Origin: Cedecea sp000277545
Lineage (GTDB): Bacteria > Pseudomonadota > Gammaproteobacteria > Enterobacterales > Enterobacteriaceae
NCBI GenBank assembly: GCA_050847315.1
Contig: CP193791.1
Strand: one strand, 5' to 3'
DNA length: 64,000 nucleotides
In this document: positions 51,115 to 59,255 of the stretch, piece by piece
Layout of the letters: each line of letters opens with the position of its first letter
Numbering within the stretch: position 1 is the first letter of the stretch
Position numbers and translations under genes: made by a program
The notes under the pieces: generated by a model
Databases searched by the model: none
Seen by the model: only the letters and a program-made list of their open reading frames with translations
What the model was told of the DNA's origin: nothing

Positions 51115-52113
51115 ACGGCGCTTCTTATCCACATACATAAGCGTGTCCGCCTCGCGTATCGCATCGTCCGGCGTGATAGTAGCCGGATTCACGGCGATAG
51201 CCCCGATGCTGGGCCCCGCATAATCAATCACGCAGGATTTTAGCTGGTACTCGCCGCTCAGCAGCTCTGCCAGTCTGGCACGAAAAGCCATGGTCGCTCG
51301 CAGAGCTTCGCTGTATTCCGTGGGCCCCGCACCGGCAACGATAAACTCATCGCCGCCCAGGCGACCTAATATTTCGTCCCCCCTCACGCCCTCTTTCAGC
51401 CGCTGGCCGATGGCGCAAAGGAAATCGTCCCCGGTTTCATGCCCGTGCAGATCGTTTATCTGTTTAAATCCATCCAGATCGGCAAAGGCCACCAGCACGT
51501 AGCGGGCGTCATCTTTGGCGCGCGAGAACAAACGAGGCAGCTGATCGAAGACCGCGCGGCGGTTAGGCAACCCGGTTAATTCATCGGTGTAGCTGGCGGT
51601 CGTCAGCGCGACGTTGGCCTGCTGAAGCTTTTTCAATAGCTGCTCATTCTGAATCTGCTGTGCAATCAGCTGAGAAAACAGCTGCAAGACCTGTTCGCTA
51701 TGATCGGTCAGCTCGCGCTGTTCAGAACTGGCGGCGCAGAGCGTGCCGTAGAGCGAACCATCGGCAAGGGTCACGGGCGTGCTGACGTAGGTCACAATCC
51801 CCAGCGCCTTTGCCGCTTCAGAGTCACCCCATACTTTTGCGACATCGCAGGTATAGCGGCGGCCTTCGTCTAAAGCGCGTTTACATAGCGTGTCTTCCCA
51901 GGGCACGGAAAGCCCTTCGGGAATATTCATCGCCTTGGTATTGCGGGAGAAAACAATTTGCTGCTGGCTACCCTCCGCATCAATGCGGGTCAGGTAGGTG
52001 GATTCCATGTTAGTCACCAGCTCCAGCATTTCCAGCAGCTGTCTGACCAAACCTTCCAGGGTGTATTCGGCGTCTAAAGCGGAAGAGATTCGCTCAATCA
52101 GATTATCAATCAT
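51091..52113 (-). CDS. GAF-GGDEF diguanylate cyclase
   Basis: 340 aa. A GAF domain (about 15-155, with CKRALDEGRRY and YVSTPVTLADGSLYGTLCAAS) is followed by a short coiled coil and a GGDEF domain (about 175-330) with FADLDGFKQINDLHGHETGDD and intact GRLGGDEF. It should make cyclic di-GMP from GTP. The inhibitory I-site, RxxD in the family, reads RGDE, so product inhibition may be weak. ATG 52113, with a GTG just before it. Cytoplasmic, no membrane helices. The signal sensed by GAF is unknown. Confidence 0.88.
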   Translation of the reverse strand: MIDNLIERISSALDAEYTLEGLVRQLLEMLELVTNMESTYLTRIDAEGSQQQIVFSRNTKAMNIPEGLSVPWEDTLCKRALDEGRRYTCDVAKVWGDSEAAKALGIVTYVSTPVTLADGSLYGTLCAASSEQRELTDHSEQVLQLFSQLIAQQIQNEQLLKKLQQANVALTTASYTDELTGLPNRRAVFDQLPRLFSRAKDDARYVLVAFADLDGFKQINDLHGHETGDDFLCAIGQRLKEGVRGDEILGRLGGDEFIVAGAGPTEYSEALRATMAFRARLAELLSGEYQLKSCVIDYAGPSIGAIAVNPATITPDDAIREADTLMYVDKKRRKNGAAVS

Positions 52114-52246
52114 CACACTGAAATACCTTTATCGGAGGTGCAGACTTGCGCCGGGAAGCGCACTTTTTACCGTATCACAACGGCAACTTCTACCCCTCAA
52201 AATATGATATTTCTGCCGGTAATTAAACCTTGCAAAATGTAGCGAC

Positions 52247-53149
52247 TTAGTGTGAATGCAGCTTGCCCCGGGAATCCAGAGAGATAAGCACCACCGAAGA
52301 GATAATCAGCAGCGACCCCAGCCAGTCCGGCAGCGTAAAGCTAATGCCCAGCAGCAGCACCGAGAGCAATGCGCTGCTCAGCGGCTCCGCGCAGCTAAGA
52401 ATGCTGGCCTTTGGCCCGCCAATCATTTGCGCCCCTGTCAGGTAGAGGCTGAAAGTGATCGCCGTGCCGACTATCACCAGGTAGAAGAAGGCCAGCAGCG
52501 TGCCGCCGGTGGCGGTGAAACTGCCGATCTGGCTGGCGTAAAACGGCAGCAGCGCCGCGCCGCCCAGCAGCATACTCCAGCCCACAACGGGCAGTGTGCC
52601 GTAGCGAGCAATCAGCTTCGAGGGATAGGTCGTGTAAAACGCTGCGGCAAACGCGGAGGCGATACCCCAGAACAACGCGCTGCCGGAAATGGTAATCGAC
52701 GCTGGGTTGCCATGAGTCACCAGCACAAACGTCCCGATTAACGAGGTGCCAATCGCGGCATAAACCAGTTTGCCGGAACGCTTTTTCCGCACAAAGGCAA
52801 ACCAGGCCACGATAATGGTCGGCGAAAGGAATTGCAGCACCGTCGCTGTCGCGGCGTTTGACTGTTCGATGGTCAAAAGGAAGGTCAGCTGCACCGTCAA
52901 CGCGCCGCAGAGGGTAAAAATCAGCAGGGAAATCAGGTCGTTTCGTTGCTTAAACACGGCGAAGATTTTGTCCCCGTGCATAAACGACAGCATCAGCAGA
53001 ATCAGGCCGGAGAACAGCAGTCGGAGCATGGTCAGTGACGCCGAGGAAATATGGCTTTGCTCCATGATGTACTGCGCACAAACCCCGGAGCTTCCCCACA
53101 GCACCGCCGCAAACAACACATACAGCATCCCTTTCCGACTAACGCTCAT
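52247..53149 (-). CDS. EamA-family (DMT) transporter
   Basis: 300 aa with ten predicted membrane helices as two EamA repeats (FAAVLWGSSGVCAQYIME at the start of the first; ALFWGIASAFAAAFYTTYP at the start of the second). Members export amino acids, metabolites or drugs, or take up similar compounds. LSCAEPLSSALLSVLLLG near the C terminus is the typical EamA end motif. ATG 53149. No neighbour points to a substrate. Confidence 0.85.
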   Translation of the reverse strand: MSVSRKGMLYVLFAAVLWGSSGVCAQYIMEQSHISSASLTMLRLLFSGLILLMLSFMHGDKIFAVFKQRNDLISLLIFTLCGALTVQLTFLLTIEQSNAATATVLQFLSPTIIVAWFAFVRKKRSGKLVYAAIGTSLIGTFVLVTHGNPASITISGSALFWGIASAFAAAFYTTYPSKLIARYGTLPVVGWSMLLGGAALLPFYASQIGSFTATGGTLLAFFYLVIVGTAITFSLYLTGAQMIGGPKASILSCAEPLSSALLSVLLLGISFTLPDWLGSLLIISSVVLISLDSRGKLHSH

Positions 53150-53260
53150 TCCCCTGCCCTTTTAACACCCGTTTCTTTAGCGCAGCATGATAGCGTAAAT
53201 CAGGGAGGATTAGTTGCCGAACGTTGCTGTTGTCCACCTCCGGCCTGGCATAATCAGCGG

Positions 53261-53686
53261 CTATCGTAGATTGTAAATGACACTTACCTGAATGAATTTT
53301 TTTTTCTCGTGGTGTGCAACCGTAATCGTCTCCTCGGGATCGCTTCCTTTCCAGCACGTTCCATCGATAAAACAATCATCCTGTTTTGTATATCCTTTTT
53401 CCTCCAGATAAAGATCAACTTTGCTGGAGTCATCAATATCATAAAAGCTGACTGCATGGATAAATGCGGCAGGTCCGGTAATATTCACATAATTAAAGTC
53501 GTAGCGGGGGGAAATACGCGGCATTTGTCGCAGGATATCGGGGGTATAAAATTTATATTTCCGCTTGTCCTGTTCGGTGTAATGGGCGCTACCCTCAAAG
53601 CTCATCTCTATATAGGGCCAGGCCCAGATCAGCCCGGCGGTAATCACCACAGCGACCGCGATAAGCACTTTTAAAGCGTTACGCAT
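53261..53686 (-). CDS. Uncharacterised membrane-anchored protein, copy A
   Basis: 141 aa. An N-terminal membrane helix (about 5-25, LKVLIAVAVVITAGLIWAWP) is followed by a hydrophilic domain with YTEQDKRKYKFYTPDILRQM, a Cys-x5-Cys pair (CFIDGTC) and SDPEETITV. No known family was recognised. ATG 53686 (MRNALK) overlaps the stop of a truncated duplicate of the upstream gene by 8 bp. Its close copy lies 599 bp away and conserves the helix, both Cys and the SDPEETITV stretch, so both are probably under selection. Confidence 0.75.
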   Translation of the reverse strand: MRNALKVLIAVAVVITAGLIWAWPYIEMSFEGSAHYTEQDKRKYKFYTPDILRQMPRISPRYDFNYVNITGPAAFIHAVSFYDIDDSSKVDLYLEEKGYTKQDDCFIDGTCWKGSDPEETITVAHHEKKKFIQVSVIYNLR

Positions 53687-53789
53687 AAGGCAACGTCCCT
53701 CCCTTTGCTTTATCGATATATGAGCCATCGGCGCTGACGACCCTGACAATGCCTGTACGGAAATCGTTCCACGGCCTGGCGGTTTGCAT
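53679..53789 (-). pseudogene. Duplicated 3' fragment of the 54278-54982 gene
   Basis: The minus-strand frame reads MQTARPWNDFRTGIVRVVSA and then DGSYIDKAKGGTLPYA, matching the last 36 residues of the gene at 54278-54982 (MQTVRPWSDFRSGIVRVVSA, DGSYIDNGRNGVLPYA). The rest of that gene is missing here. The fragment has TTAGGATAACTTT before its ATG and keeps the 8-bp overlap with the small gene, so it may be translated as a 36-aa peptide that couples expression of copy A. Confidence 0.8.
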
Positions 53790-53862
53790 AAAGTTATCCT
53801 AAATCCGGGAAGGAGACGGACGTTGCTATCGGCAACTTCCGGTACAGCAAAAGTAGCGGCAA

Positions 53863-54285
53863 TCAGTAGTCATAAATGACGGCGATCTGGATAATATTTT
53901 TTTCTGCCAAATGGCTTACTGTGATCGTCTCCTCGGGATCGCTCCCCTGCCAGCAAGCAGCTTCTATAAAGCAATCATTTTGTTTTACATACCCTTTTAC
54001 ATCCAGATAGGTATCTATTCTGCTGGAGTCAGCAACATCATAGAATCGGATCGCATGAATAAATGCCCCAGGCCCGGTAACGTTCACATAGTCAAAGTCG
54101 TACCGGGGGGAAATCCGCGGCATTTCTCGCAGAATATCGGGGGTATAAAATTTATATTCCCGTTTGTCCTGCTCGGTGTAATGGGCGCTACCCGCGAACT
54201 CCATTGTTATATAAGGCCACGCCCACACCAGCCCGGCGGCAATCACCACAACGACCGCGGTAAAAATTTTTAAAGCGTTACGCAT
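53863..54285 (-). CDS. Uncharacterised membrane-anchored protein, copy B
   Basis: 140 aa, homologous to copy A over its full length: helix at about 5-25 (LKIFTAVVVVIAAGLVWAWP), YTEQDKREYKFYTPDILREM, CFIEAAC and SDPEETITV. ATG 54285 overlaps the stop of the upstream gene by 8 bp (ATGCGTAA), so translation is coupled. Differences from copy A cluster outside the helix (for example VADSSRIDTYLDVKGYVKQN versus IDDSSKVDLYLEEKGYTKQD). Function unknown. Confidence 0.75.
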   Translation of the reverse strand: MRNALKIFTAVVVVIAAGLVWAWPYITMEFAGSAHYTEQDKREYKFYTPDILREMPRISPRYDFDYVNVTGPGAFIHAIRFYDVADSSRIDTYLDVKGYVKQNDCFIEAACWQGSDPEETITVSHLAEKNIIQIAVIYDY

Positions 54286-54982
54286 AAGGTAGTACCCCGT
54301 TTCTTCCATTATCGATATATGAGCCATCGGCGCTGACGACCCTGACAATACCTGAGCGGAAGTCGCTCCACGGCCTGACGGTTTGCATAAAGTTAGGCAA
54401 GTTGCCCTTGTAAGGTCTGGCGTTGGGGAAGATATCGGGGTCGGGAAACAGCAGCGGCCGGAACGATTCGTTTTTCCAGCCGCCAATTTTGCCGTAATGA
54501 TCCCAGCGTTTAAGCGCTTTTTCTCGGCTGACTACACGTAACATGCCAAATGGCTTTGGGATAGAAACAACCCGATAGAACCCCAGCAAATTTGACACCA
54601 GATCCTCGCCGCTAAATCCGCTGTCCGTCACCAGGCTAACGGGGAATGACGCCTGCAGCCCTTCGAACTTGCGCGCCAACGACATCATCATTGCCAGCGC
54701 AATACTTCTGCGCTCAAGTGGGGTGCGGCCACGTTTAATCCGCCATTTAATAAATTTGCCCATTTTAATCAGTCGGCCCGGGCTGGTCATAGCCTGTGAA
54801 TAAGCTACATCGTAATACTCCTTTTCCTGCCTTTCCCCCGAGTCAATGTCCCGCAACAAATTTCGTATATCGGTCCCCTGAGCGTGGCCCAAATCGACCC
54901 ATCCCAGTACTTCTGTATAAATAAGACCATGGGAGATATCAACAGCAACCTCTCCACCAATTATATCACTCCGCTTGCTCAT
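54278..54982 (-). CDS. Uncharacterised protein, first gene of the duplicated cassette
   Basis: 234 aa with no signal peptide or membrane helix. MSKRSDIIGGEVAVDISHGL opens the protein; HGLIYTEVLGWVDLGHAQGTDI is a conspicuous motif that, from memory, resembles the conserved segment of DUF4056 proteins (unverified). The rest includes MGKFIKWRIKRGRTPLERRS and LVTDSGFSGEDLVSNLLGFYRVV. AAGGAG lies upstream of ATG 54982; a TTG at 55003 is in frame. It forms a two-gene unit with the small membrane protein and sits in an A/T-rich, non-syntenic location. Function unknown. Confidence 0.7.
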   Translation of the reverse strand: MSKRSDIIGGEVAVDISHGLIYTEVLGWVDLGHAQGTDIRNLLRDIDSGERQEKEYYDVAYSQAMTSPGRLIKMGKFIKWRIKRGRTPLERRSIALAMMMSLARKFEGLQASFPVSLVTDSGFSGEDLVSNLLGFYRVVSIPKPFGMLRVVSREKALKRWDHYGKIGGWKNESFRPLLFPDPDIFPNARPYKGNLPNFMQTVRPWSDFRSGIVRVVSADGSYIDNGRNGVLPYA

Positions 54983-55234
54983 CGCTTTACACTCCTTGTT
55001 CAATAGATGAGATTTAATTTATGCAGTCACCTGTTTCATTCATCATAATTATATTACCCAGACATCACATCATTAAATATAATAACTCATAAAACAAACC
55101 CCTCTCGATTATATATAATCTCTCAAACCAGGAGATAAATTGCCACTGGAGAATATAAAATAAAAACTTAATTAATATTTAATTATAAATAACGCCAACC
55201 CGATTAAAAGCAGCTGGCGTTATTGGGGGGGACT
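54983..55234. other. A/T-rich 252-bp gap upstream of the cassette
   Basis: Markedly richer in A+T than neighbouring DNA (TTTAATTTATGCAG to AATTATAAATAACG). It contains the cassette promoter, which I cannot place with confidence, and an AACGCCA/TGGCGTT hairpin (55191-55221) that may terminate pheP on the minus strand. The composition suggests horizontal acquisition. Confidence 0.45.
55191..55221 (-). terminator. Possible terminator of pheP
   Basis: On the minus strand AACGCCA, 17-base loop, TGGCGTT, then an A/T-rich tail (ATTTATAATT). The stem is short. Confidence 0.4.
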
Positions 55235-56629
55235 TTAGTGGGTTTTACGGCGCAGCAGCTTAAAGGCAATAAAGAGGAACACTATCCAGGCCGGCAGCAG
55301 CATGGCAGACACGCGCATCCCGTCAATGGTACACATCAGCCCCAGCACCATCATCATAAAGGCGATGCACAGGTAGTTACCGAACGGGTAAAGCAGCGCC
55401 TTGAAGCGGGTTTCATGCCCCTGACGGCGCATCGCGCGACGGAACTTGATGTGCGCCAGCGAAATCATGATCCAGTTCAGCAGCAGCGTTGCCACCACCA
55501 GCGCCATCAGCAGGCCAAAGGCGTCATGCGGCAGCACATAGTTGAGGACGACAACCAGCGAAGTGATCGCGCCAGACAGCAGCAGTGAATTCACCGGCAC
55601 GCCACCGCGGCTGACTTTCGCCAGGAATTTTGGCGCATTGCGCTGCACGGAGAGGCCGAACAGCATCCGGCTGTTGGAATACACGCCGCTGTTATAAACC
55701 GACAGCGAAGCCACCAGAATCACGAAGTTGAGCGCCGAGGCAACCACATTGCTGTTCAGCTCGTGGAAAATCATCACAAACGGACTGCTGTTGGACTTGA
55801 TCTCCAGCCACGGGTAGAGCGAAAGCAGCACCACCAGCGAGCCGATATAAAACAGCAGAATGCGATACACCACCTGGTTCACCGCTTTCGGGATGGTGGT
55901 TTGTGGCGAACGCGCCTCGGCCGCCGTAATACCGATAAGCTCCAGCCCGCCGAACGAGAACATAATCACCGCGAGGGACAAAATCAGCCCGTGCCAGCCC
56001 GTGGCGAGGAAGCCGCCGTGCTGCCAGAGGTTGCTCACGCCCGCGCGCTCGCCGCCGTGGCCGGAAGCCAGCAGCCAGATGCCGAAGCCAATCATGCCGA
56101 CAATCGCCAGCACCTTAATCAGCGCAAACCAGAACTCCATCTCGCCATAAAGGCGCACGTTCACGAGGTTCGCGGCGTTAATCACCACGAAGAACAGCGC
56201 CACCCAGGTCCAGGTCGGCACGTCCGGGAACCAGTACTGCATATAAATGCCGCCGGCGGTCAGCTCTGCCATGCCGACCAGCACGAACATCACCCAGTAG
56301 TTCCAGCCGGACAGGAAGCCGGCAAACGGCCCCCAATATTTATAGGCAAAATGCGAAAACGAACCAGAAACCGGCTCTTCAACCACCATTTCACCGAGCT
56401 GGCGCATGATCAGAAATGCAATGATCCCCGCCACGCCGTAGCCCAGCAGGACCGCAGGCCCCGCCATTTGGATCGCCGGGCCAATGCCGAGAAAGAGTCC
56501 GGTGCCGATCGCACCGCCCAGCGCAATCAGCTGAATATGGCGATTCTGCAAGCCGCGCTGTAATTGATGGCCATCCTCCGGCCCCGCACTCTGGCCCTGT
56601 GGCTCAGAGGCGACTGACGTGTTTTTCAC
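55235..56629 (-). CDS. pheP: Phenylalanine-specific permease PheP
   Basis: 464 aa (458 in E. coli). Twelve membrane helices of the APC/AAT family; LQNRHIQLIALGGAIGTGLF, the run to VVEEPVSGSF and NSGVYSNSRMLFGLS match E. coli PheP closely. It imports phenylalanine with protons. GTG 56629, preceded by AAAGGAG. In E. coli it neighbours ybdG and the nfsB region; here its flanks are accessory genes. Confidence 0.94.
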   Translation of the reverse strand: MKNTSVASEPQGQSAGPEDGHQLQRGLQNRHIQLIALGGAIGTGLFLGIGPAIQMAGPAVLLGYGVAGIIAFLIMRQLGEMVVEEPVSGSFSHFAYKYWGPFAGFLSGWNYWVMFVLVGMAELTAGGIYMQYWFPDVPTWTWVALFFVVINAANLVNVRLYGEMEFWFALIKVLAIVGMIGFGIWLLASGHGGERAGVSNLWQHGGFLATGWHGLILSLAVIMFSFGGLELIGITAAEARSPQTTIPKAVNQVVYRILLFYIGSLVVLLSLYPWLEIKSNSSPFVMIFHELNSNVVASALNFVILVASLSVYNSGVYSNSRMLFGLSVQRNAPKFLAKVSRGGVPVNSLLLSGAITSLVVVLNYVLPHDAFGLLMALVVATLLLNWIMISLAHIKFRRAMRRQGHETRFKALLYPFGNYLCIAFMMMVLGLMCTIDGMRVSAMLLPAWIVFLFIAFKLLRRKTH

Positions 56630-56770
56630 GCCCTGCTCCTTTGTGATTTGTCAAAGGGGCACCTTTTAACACCTGAAGCTAAGAGTGGCAAGGAATGGTT
56701 ACACTTCGGAAATAATCCTTGGTGAATGTTATGCTCACGCCCGTTTATCACCGGAGGAAAGGAGCAGGCA

Positions 56771-57166
56771 TTGAAAACGCAAAAACGGGCGCTGGGCTGC
56801 GTGGCTATCGTCGTGGATGATTACGACAAGGCGATTGAATACTACACCCAAAAACTGGGCTTCACGCTCGTGGAGGACACGCCTCAAGAGGGAAAACGCT
56901 GGGTTGTGGTCACGCCAAACCCGGAAAGTGATTGCCACCTGCTGTTAGCCAAAGCCACCAACGAACGCCAGCAGGCTTCTATTGGCGATCAGTGCGGCGG
57001 CAGGGTTTTCCTTTTCCTTCACACCGATGATTTTTGGCGCGATCACGCCATGATGACGGCCAACGGCGTGCATTTCTGCGAAGTTCCACGAGAGGAAGAA
57101 TACGGCACGGTTGCCGTCTTTGAAGATCTCTACGGCAACCGCTGGGACTTGCTCCAGCACAACTAA
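56771..57166 (+). CDS. VOC-family (glyoxalase-like) protein
   Basis: 131 aa. LGCVAIVVDDYDKAIEYYTQKLGF at the N terminus is split as the first beta-alpha unit, and VAVFEDLYGNRWDLLQH ends the domain with the usual Glu/Asp metal site. TTG 56771 is chosen because AAAGGAG lies 6 bp upstream and the VOC fold begins there; an ATG at 56726 would add 15 unrelated residues and has no Shine-Dalgarno. Substrate unknown. Confidence 0.82.
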   Translation: MKTQKRALGCVAIVVDDYDKAIEYYTQKLGFTLVEDTPQEGKRWVVVTPNPESDCHLLLAKATNERQQASIGDQCGGRVFLFLHTDDFWRDHAMMTANGVHFCEVPREEEYGTVAVFEDLYGNRWDLLQHN

Positions 57167-57492
57167 TACGCTTTGTACGGGCTACGGAAGTAAAAAGTTA
57201 AATACTCTAAATAATTCAAGCTACAACAAGGCGGCAAGGCCAGTCATCCCCAGGAGCATAGCTAAACTATGTGACTGGGGTGACAAATCCGTCGGGAACG
57301 GATTTGAACGCTGCTCGCAGCGGCCCTTTAGGGTGAGGCTCATGGATAAGCCGAATAACAGGTGCGGTCAACGCGGGTATAGCTTGAAGAATGACGAGTA
57401 TAAGGCATAGCGTTTCGTTATTAGACAGGCAAGATCTGGGCTTTTATCTTTCGTCATGATTTGTAAATTTTACAGCAAAAAATCTTGAGGGA
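57167..57492. other. 326-bp gap with a MITE-like element
   Basis: Most of the gap is the 198-bp element at 57203-57400. The rest holds the leader of the ABC substrate-binding protein gene. Confidence 0.6.
57203..57400. repeat. MITE-like element with terminal inverted repeats
   Basis: The ends TACTCTAAATAATTCAAGCT and AGCTTGAAGAATGACGAGTA are imperfect inverted repeats (21-bp arms, 16 matching positions). Inside is a strong hairpin, CCCCAG...CATAG/CTATG...CTGGGG, and a second, AAATCCGT/ACGGATTT. The layout fits a miniature inverted-repeat element of the kind scattered in intergenic regions of enterobacteria and Yersiniaceae. No transposase is present. Confidence 0.7.
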
Positions 57493-59202
57493 ATGCTATT
57501 GGCCAGGTTACTTGACGCATTACAAACAAAACCCACGCGCTTTCGCCTGGCCTTACAGGCAGCCCTGATTAGCAGCGTGGTGGCTTTCTCCGGCGCGGCG
57601 GCGGCCGATGACCTCTTAAAAGAGGGCATCACGCCCGCCACCGACGCCAGTCAAATCCCGGCCACGGCCAAGCTGCGCAAAGACACCGTGGTCGCCGGGA
57701 TTTCCGAACCTCAGGGGATCTTCAACCCTTACTTCTTCGTTAACGGCTGGGATGAAAACGTCACCAACGTCATTTTCTCACGCCTGATCGACTGGGACAG
57801 CCATGGCAATCTGGTCCCTGGCCTCGCCGAAAGCTGGACGGTCAGCCCGGATGGCAAAGTCTATACCATCAAACTGCGCCCTGGCCTGACCTTTAGCGAC
57901 GGTTCCCCGCTGACCGCCGAAGACGTCGCGTTCACGCTCACCGTGCTGTATGACCCGAAATATGATGGCGATACCGACATCACGCTCGCCAACATCGCGG
58001 GCGGTGCCGAATACAAAGCCGGGAAAGCCGACAGCGTCAGCGGCCTGAAGGTGATTGACCCGCTCACGCTGCAGGTCACCACCACCCAGCCGGGTGCGAC
58101 CACGCCAGGCAAAATCGGCGGCCCCGTGCTATCGAAGGCGTACTACGGCAAAGGCTACCAGCGCGGCAACCTGGATTACCTGCGTACCCTGCACGGCAAA
58201 CCGCTGGGCAACGGCCCGTATGTGTATGAGAAATACATCCCAGGGCAGGAAATTCGCTTCCACGCCAACACCCATTTCTATCGCGGCACCCCGCCAACGC
58301 CGCGCTTTATTTACCGCGTGACTAACCCGTCCACCAACTTCCAGCTGTTCCAGACCGGCGAGACGGATTACGACGCCTTTACTTCCCGCCCGGATGATAT
58401 TGAGCAGCTAAAACTACTGGGCTTCGCCAATATCAACCTTTACGGCTCCAGCGACTACAGCAAGGTCGAATTCAACGTTCGCCGCCCGGCGCTGCAGGAC
58501 GTAAAAGTTCGCCAGGCGCTGATCTACGGTCTGGATCGCCAAAAACTGATCGACGTGGTCTACCAGGGCTACGGCACGGTCGCCAACGAGCCGATCTCGC
58601 CGATTTCCTGGGCTTATAACCCGGAGGGCGTGAACCCGTATAAATTCGATCAGGCGCAGGCGAAAAAACTACTGGATGAAGCAGGCTGGAAGCCTGGCCC
58701 GGACGGCATCCGCGTGAAGGACGGCAAGCGCCTGGAGCTGACGCTGCTGGTCAGCAAAAAAGTGCTGAACGACGCGCTGATCCCTATCGCCAAAGAGAAC
58801 TGGCAGCAGATCGGCGTGCTGCTGAAGCCGCAGGTTGTCGACTTCAATGCCCTGATGGCGCAGCGTAAAGCGGGCAACTACGATCTGGCCTCCTTTAGCA
58901 CCAGCACGCTGAACGATCCGCACGACGGCGTGTGGGATTACTACAGCACCGAAGCCAAAGAATCCGGCTATAACAATCCGCAGGTGGACAAGCTGATTAA
59001 CGAAGGCAATGCCATCCTCGACGAAGAAAAGCGCAAGGCAATCTACCACGAGCTGTATAAAGTACTGGCGGCAGATCCCCCGGCGATTCTGCTCGGCAAC
59101 CGCAAAATCCTGTCCGCCAGCAGCGCCCGCGTCACCGGCTTTAAGCCAGACATCTACAACGGCCTGACCGGCAGCCTGCCGGATGTGAAAATCGTTAAGT
59201 AA
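57493..59202 (+). CDS. ABC transporter family 5 substrate-binding protein
   Basis: 569 aa. A signal peptide with a long n-region ends near AAA-DD (about residue 39). The mature protein is SBP_bac_5: SRLIDWDSHGNLVPGLAESW, LTFSDGSPLTAEDVAFTL and KVRQALIYGLDRQKLIDVVY are typical of Dpp/Opp/Nik-type binders. It delivers a peptide-like or opine-like ligand to the two permeases and two ATPases encoded next. ATG 57493 has GAGGG very close; a TTG at 57499 has better spacing. The ligand is unknown. Confidence 0.88.
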   Translation: MLLARLLDALQTKPTRFRLALQAALISSVVAFSGAAAADDLLKEGITPATDASQIPATAKLRKDTVVAGISEPQGIFNPYFFVNGWDENVTNVIFSRLIDWDSHGNLVPGLAESWTVSPDGKVYTIKLRPGLTFSDGSPLTAEDVAFTLTVLYDPKYDGDTDITLANIAGGAEYKAGKADSVSGLKVIDPLTLQVTTTQPGATTPGKIGGPVLSKAYYGKGYQRGNLDYLRTLHGKPLGNGPYVYEKYIPGQEIRFHANTHFYRGTPPTPRFIYRVTNPSTNFQLFQTGETDYDAFTSRPDDIEQLKLLGFANINLYGSSDYSKVEFNVRRPALQDVKVRQALIYGLDRQKLIDVVYQGYGTVANEPISPISWAYNPEGVNPYKFDQAQAKKLLDEAGWKPGPDGIRVKDGKRLELTLLVSKKVLNDALIPIAKENWQQIGVLLKPQVVDFNALMAQRKAGNYDLASFSTSTLNDPHDGVWDYYSTEAKESGYNNPQVDKLINEGNAILDEEKRKAIYHELYKVLAADPPAILLGNRKILSASSARVTGFKPDIYNGLTGSLPDVKIVK

Positions 59203-59255
59203 CGCAGTAACCCTTGCCGCCACCCTTTCACCGGGGCGGCGGCAGTGAGAACGTG

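Larger units (their letters stand above)
53219..54395. repeat. Tandem duplication of about 600 bp (two units)
   Basis: Unit A (about 53219-53795) and unit B (about 53820-54395) are homologous along their length, including the spacer (ACGTTGCT...TCCGG...GCGGC). Each contains a complete small membrane-protein gene and, before it, the last 30-odd codons of the upstream gene. The two small-gene starts are 599 bp apart. Confidence 0.85.
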
